A stretch of DNA of 64,000 bases. It comes from Saccopteryx bilineata (Eukaryota; Chordata; Mammalia; Chiroptera; Emballonuridae). The notes below the pieces were generated by a model. It ran no database searches and was not told where the DNA came from. It saw nothing but the letters and a program-made list of their open reading frames with translations. Of the stretch, positions 59,991 through 64,000 are shown one piece after another. Made by a program: the position numbers and the translations under genes. The DNA is taken from assembly GCF_036850765.1 (NCBI RefSeq), contig NC_089493.1, forward strand, positions 14,385,632 through 14,449,631, in the 5' to 3' direction. Positions within the stretch are counted from its first letter, which is position 1, and each line of letters begins with the position of its first letter.

Positions 59991-60714
59991 AATTCATGTT
60001 GACAGTATCCCTCTGGACAAGTTGTGCTAATGTACCCTTCTTTAAGCCAAATGTGAGGGCACTTGTTCCTCTCTGACACACAGAACCACCGCCAGTATGG
60101 GGTATGCCAGTATTTTTAAATATCTATGGTGAATGAGCTAAAACACTGATACGTTAAGATCTGATTCTGATTCAATGGTCTGGAATGGACCGCTAGGACA
60201 CGATCAGCGTACAGAGCGGTAGCAGGCATCTGTCCTGCTCCCAGACCCTGGATCCTCATCCTGCCTCGCACTGTGCCATGTGTGAGCAGCAGGCATGCTG
60301 GGCAAAGGACACAGATGTTTACATAACAAAGAAATATACATGTGTGTGTCCACAGACACACACACGCATTGATATGTATAAATATATCCCAATTTCATTG
60401 AAATATGTGTATGTTTAAATATATACACTCAAAAACAGCCACTCCCCCAAGACATGAAAATTATAAAGCAAAATGTTAACAGCAGTTGCCTTTGAGAGGC
60501 GGATGACAGACAGTTTTTATTTTCTTCCCTTACGTACCAATGTTTTCAAATTTCCTGCAACGACCATCCATTACTTTTGAAAACACATAGACCAAACAAT
60601 GAATGTGATTTTTTTCTAAGCAAACAAAATTCCTCCTGGTATTCTAGGCGATAACTTAGCCCCTGATATTGTTTATCCCTTCACCACCCACCCGGCTTCA
60701 GGTCTGGAAACCAG

Positions 60715-60815
60715 AGCTCAGTTATCAGAAGATCCTGAGCACTACTAACCATCTGAAGCAAATCTCTGAGCCTCTGTTTCCTTGTCTTTGAAATAAGGAA
60801 TCAGGGATGGCATTA
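60715..60815 (+). repeat. Possible MIR relic
   Basis: 'gcaaatctctgagcctctgt' then 'ttccttgtctttgaaataag' match the MIR core. The flanks are unclear. Confidence 0.55.
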
Positions 60816-62044
60816 GGTTTCAACGAATATCAGCTCTGTTGTAGTGGGACACTGTGTTGAGAAAATACTGAAATCTTAATCCCAAACAGAATCTGGAAAG
60901 TTGGAAAGATTTCTGTGGTAGACTAGTAAGGTCTGCCATGGGAAGAATTGCAGCAGTTGACTACTAATGTCTGTCATAGAAACAGGAGCAGAAATCCTCC
61001 CATAGGAGGCAACATAATTGCCCTACCTGAACCGGACATCTCCAATACCCTGCCCAGTCTTAAATTCTACTTTCTTGTGCTTCCTCATCCATCTTGCTTT
61101 TCCACATTACTTTCTCCCTTTCTAAATCCCTCACTTTTTAAAGAAAATCTGAAATTTAAGTTGGTTCACTAAATATTTGTTCTTAGAAATGTAAAAGTAA
61201 GTAGGGTTTGATCCCTGGTTTGGGGGATGCTGGTCTTGCATGTCTCCTAAGTTTTTCTTGGACTTTAAAGGGGGGTTACCGTAGTGATGGCTGAGGAGTC
61301 CACTGAAACGTACGGGTCAGGGATGCAGGGATCAGGCATATTGCAAAGGGAGATTATTGTGCATACTGGGGAGGCATGCCGGCTGAGGCCCTGACTGGCT
61401 CCCAGCCCCTCCACATCTGCCTCACCTGCCCTGCCTGTGCTACCTGTCCCACAGGCCTGCATCTGACCCTCGGGGCTGAGAGCGGGGCTCACCGTGCACC
61501 AGGATGAGCACTGGCTGCTGGCAGACGGTGTAGAAGTCAGAGGGTAAGGAGCAGGGCAGAGCGTGAGCTGTCGGTGGTAGCAGGATCCTGTCAGTGTGCA
61601 GTCACTGGTGTTGGATTAGACTCCATCCTGGGGAACATGGGGCCTTGACTCAGGGACACCTGCCCTCTCGGCAGGGCTGAGAAAAGCGGACTAGCAAATG
61701 CAGAGCTTTCGTTGGGAGGCTGGCGTGGGCCTGCTAGCGGGGTGCTCTCCTGCTCTGGCAGAGTCTTTGGACCCAGATATATATTCCTCTCTGGGAGATG
61801 CACTTGCCATTCGATAGAAAGCAGAACATCCTGACAGGTAAAGGCATCTGAATGGGAAATTGGTCCGGATCTTCTCAAAGCTCCCCTCAACCTAGAGACT
61901 CAGTGTCCCCCTTTCCTCAAAATGTCGCCATGGAAGCCAGTGTGTTACTCACGCTGTTTGAGGACAACACTCTGTTTATGAGAGATGTCGCTAAGGCTGC
62001 CTGGCTTAGTGACATACCAACGTTTTCAAATTTACCACCATCCC

Positions 62045-62195
62045 ATCCCAGCTCCCCCACTTACCATCTGTGTGATCTTGGGAAATTAATAAACCTCTCT
62101 GCCTCAGTTTCCTCATCCATTAAATGGAGATACTACTGCTACTTCTTGCCTAGGGCTGTTGGGAGGATAAAATTAGCTAATGTGTGCTCTGTGAT
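62045..62195 (+). repeat. MIR SINE relic
   Basis: Sense MIR: 'cccacttaccatctgtgtga', 'gcctcagtttcctcatccat', 'aaatggagatactactgcta' and 'gggctgttgggaggataaaa'. Well preserved. Confidence 0.9.
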
Positions 62196-62914
62196 TGCGT
62201 TGAAGGTTGAACGGATGTCTGTGTTTCCCTATGGACTGAGTGTGTAGATCAGGAATCATCTTTGCATCTTTAACAGTCAAACATAGATTGCCCCAGAGCC
62301 TCAGCTATGAACATTTCCCGCAGTCTTCCTCGTTCAAGAGAAAGACTCAAGTAATAACATACACAGATGGGCGGGGTGTGGAAATAACAGGAAACTTCCT
62401 GGAACTCCAGAGTCAGTAGGACTCAGCTGATCTCCTGTATTTCCCAGGAAACAGGTCTGTGCGGAGTGTCACGACTTGTCTGACGTGCAGGAGCCGCACG
62501 TAGCCTCGCAAACCGCAGGACGGAGCCTTTGCCAACACCTTCAACAGCAGGGCTTGTAGGGGGAAGTTTACAAGTATCAACTTATGTTAAGGGAGTGGGT
62601 AATAAAATAACAAAAACATAAAAATTTAAAATACAGTAAATGTTATTTATTTTTAACAATTTTTTATTATGCTCTAATATACATTTGTTGTGTTATATAA
62701 AAATAGAATAAATAAAAAACTAATAAAAATCATCTTCCATTCTGTGATCTTCCCACATAACAATTCGTACATAACAGCATTCTCGCCGTAGGTGGAGTCT
62801 TTGCGAGGGTTGTGGTAGCAAAGGGGGCTGTCTGATGAGTGAAGATTGGCCCCCCAAGCCCCTCCCTAACACTTGTCAATCAGGAATCGGTGGGACCATT
62901 TCTAACCCCTAGAG

Positions 62915-63013
62915 CAGTGACACTCACCGTCAGCTGTGTATGGGATCACCTGGGGAGTCTTCAAAAATACTAATGCCCAGGTGATTCGAAGGCGGCGTCA
63001 AGTTTGAGAACTG
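62915..63013. mobile_element. MER5A-type hAT-Charlie MITE (internally shortened)
   Basis: Left end 'cagtgacactcaccgtcagc', then 'gggatcacctggggagtctt' and 'aaaaatactaatgcccaggt', ending 'gtttgagaactg'. The terminal parts are in inverted order as in MER5A. Confidence 0.8.
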
Positions 63014-64000
63014 CCGTCCAGGGCACTTCCGCCTCAGGCTCCGGCAGGTGTTGGTCATCACTGAAGGCAAATGAGGGAGGGGCCGTAGAAAGGGGCCTGT
63101 GGAGTCCCATCTGTCTGTGTCATGTGAATTCTGAGGGTCCTTCAGCAGAGAGGACCTGGTCACAAAACCGAGCTTTGTTGGGCACGTGGTTGCCACAGCC
63201 CCTGCTTGCAGGGCCTTCTGTGGATTAGGCAGAAGGGATGCAAGAAATGGAGAATTTGTTCTGTTAAACAGCTGAGAATACAGGGAGAGTTTGACAACGC
63301 TGAAATGCTTTAACACTGATTCTAGTAAATCAACATTTAAAAATCCACCGTTGCCTTTCTTTTTGGAGAGTTATTTTAGAGACCAGGAAAATGTGATTCC
63401 GTGTTGTCAGCTGGCTGACTTTCCACGGGGTCTTCCTCTCTAAAACCACTGCCATGGAGAAGGCCAGGGAGGAAGCGGGAGGCAGGTCCTGGGCCGGTGC
63501 TTTGACGGTTAGGGAGACATGCTGGGGCACGGGGAGAAGGAGGGAAAGACACCCTCCGCAGACAGCGGTTGAGTGGGGGGATGACAAGTGGGAGGCGTGC
63601 AGGTGACGGGCCCCAATCACAGCAGGGCAGGAAGTATGTTCTGGTCCTGCTTTCCAGGGACATCGCGTGGCATGCCTCGCCTTCATGTCCTCCTCTGAAA
63701 AATGGGGAAGGGATCCGAAACAGATTGACACCAGGGGCTCCAGCCGGTTCAGATATTCTGGCAGATAATAAGTTTTAAAACTGGGTTGCTGACTGGTTGT
63801 CAGGAGGGAGAAGGAAGAAGACCTCTGTTGTGGGAACAGCATTCAGGAGGGTTTGGAGAAGGAACAGAGGAGGTCGGGGGACACTTTAGGAAACAAGGGA
63901 TCTCAGGACACACGTGAGCCTGGGCACTTGGGCAGCCAGCTCTGTCCTCAGCTCTCCCTATGACCCAGAGGCTGCCACTCAGATCGGGAGGCAGCAAATG

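Larger units (their letters stand above)
39921..64000. other. DNA downstream of FOXN3, no gene supported
   Basis: In human, FOXN3 is followed by a long gene-poor interval before TTC8, so the absence of genes here is expected if synteny holds. Everything I can identify is repetitive and listed separately. Segments 39.9-40.98, 41.34-42.3, 46.6-47.55, 48.3-49.2, 52.3-54.9, 55.3-56.1, 60.0-61.9 and 63.0-64.0 kb show no confident gene or repeat. Open frames there are short and unconserved-looking. Confidence 0.7.

Overview
The window is vertebrate nuclear DNA from a mammal, most likely a bat of the horseshoe/leaf-nosed group (Rhinolophoidea). The bat call rests on six copies of a tRNA-headed SINE that I recognise from memory as Rhin-1-type, plus other bat-style tRNA SINEs (heads reading like CCTGACCTGTGGTGGCGCAG), alongside pan-mammalian MIR, L1, MLT1 and MER5A relics. 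There are no bacterial operons, phage genes or CRISPR arrays.

One protein-coding gene is visible: the 3' end of FOXN3 (CHES1, forkhead box N3), on the + strand. Three coding exons are present: a 66-base exon (6732-6797), a 106-base exon (16151-16256) and the terminal exon (CDS 33317-33848). They join in phase and encode the part of the protein after the forkhead domain. The forkhead-coding exons and the promoter lie upstream of the window. A long 3' UTR runs from 33849 to about 39920, where an AATAAA at 39900-39905 is followed by a GT-rich element.

Layout: 1-6731 is an intron with a nested L1/Rhin-1/hAT block and a motif cluster near 5.8-5.9 kb. 6798-16150 is an intron ending in a long pyrimidine tract. 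16257-33316 is an intron with a Tigger-like MITE, a mariner MITE, L1 pieces, a roughly 4 kb antisense LINE block and a 16-copy GC-rich minisatellite ending about 160 bases before the last exon. 33317-39920 is the terminal exon. 39921-64000 is downstream DNA with no gene I can support, holding SINEs, LINEs, MITEs, MIRs, an MLT1 piece and two LTR-like blocks.

The observations most worth checking are: a variable 22-bp internal repeat in Rhin-1 copies, each unit carrying a CTCF-like core (four units at 57878-57956); an X-box next to a forkhead site, with a FOXN-type GACGC nearby, inside FOXN3's own intron; the 29/30-bp minisatellite before the last exon; and a cryptic acceptor that would create an immediate stop. 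I did not find an undescribed biological system, and most long open frames here are repeat artefacts. Repeat family names come from memory of consensus sequences and were not searched.
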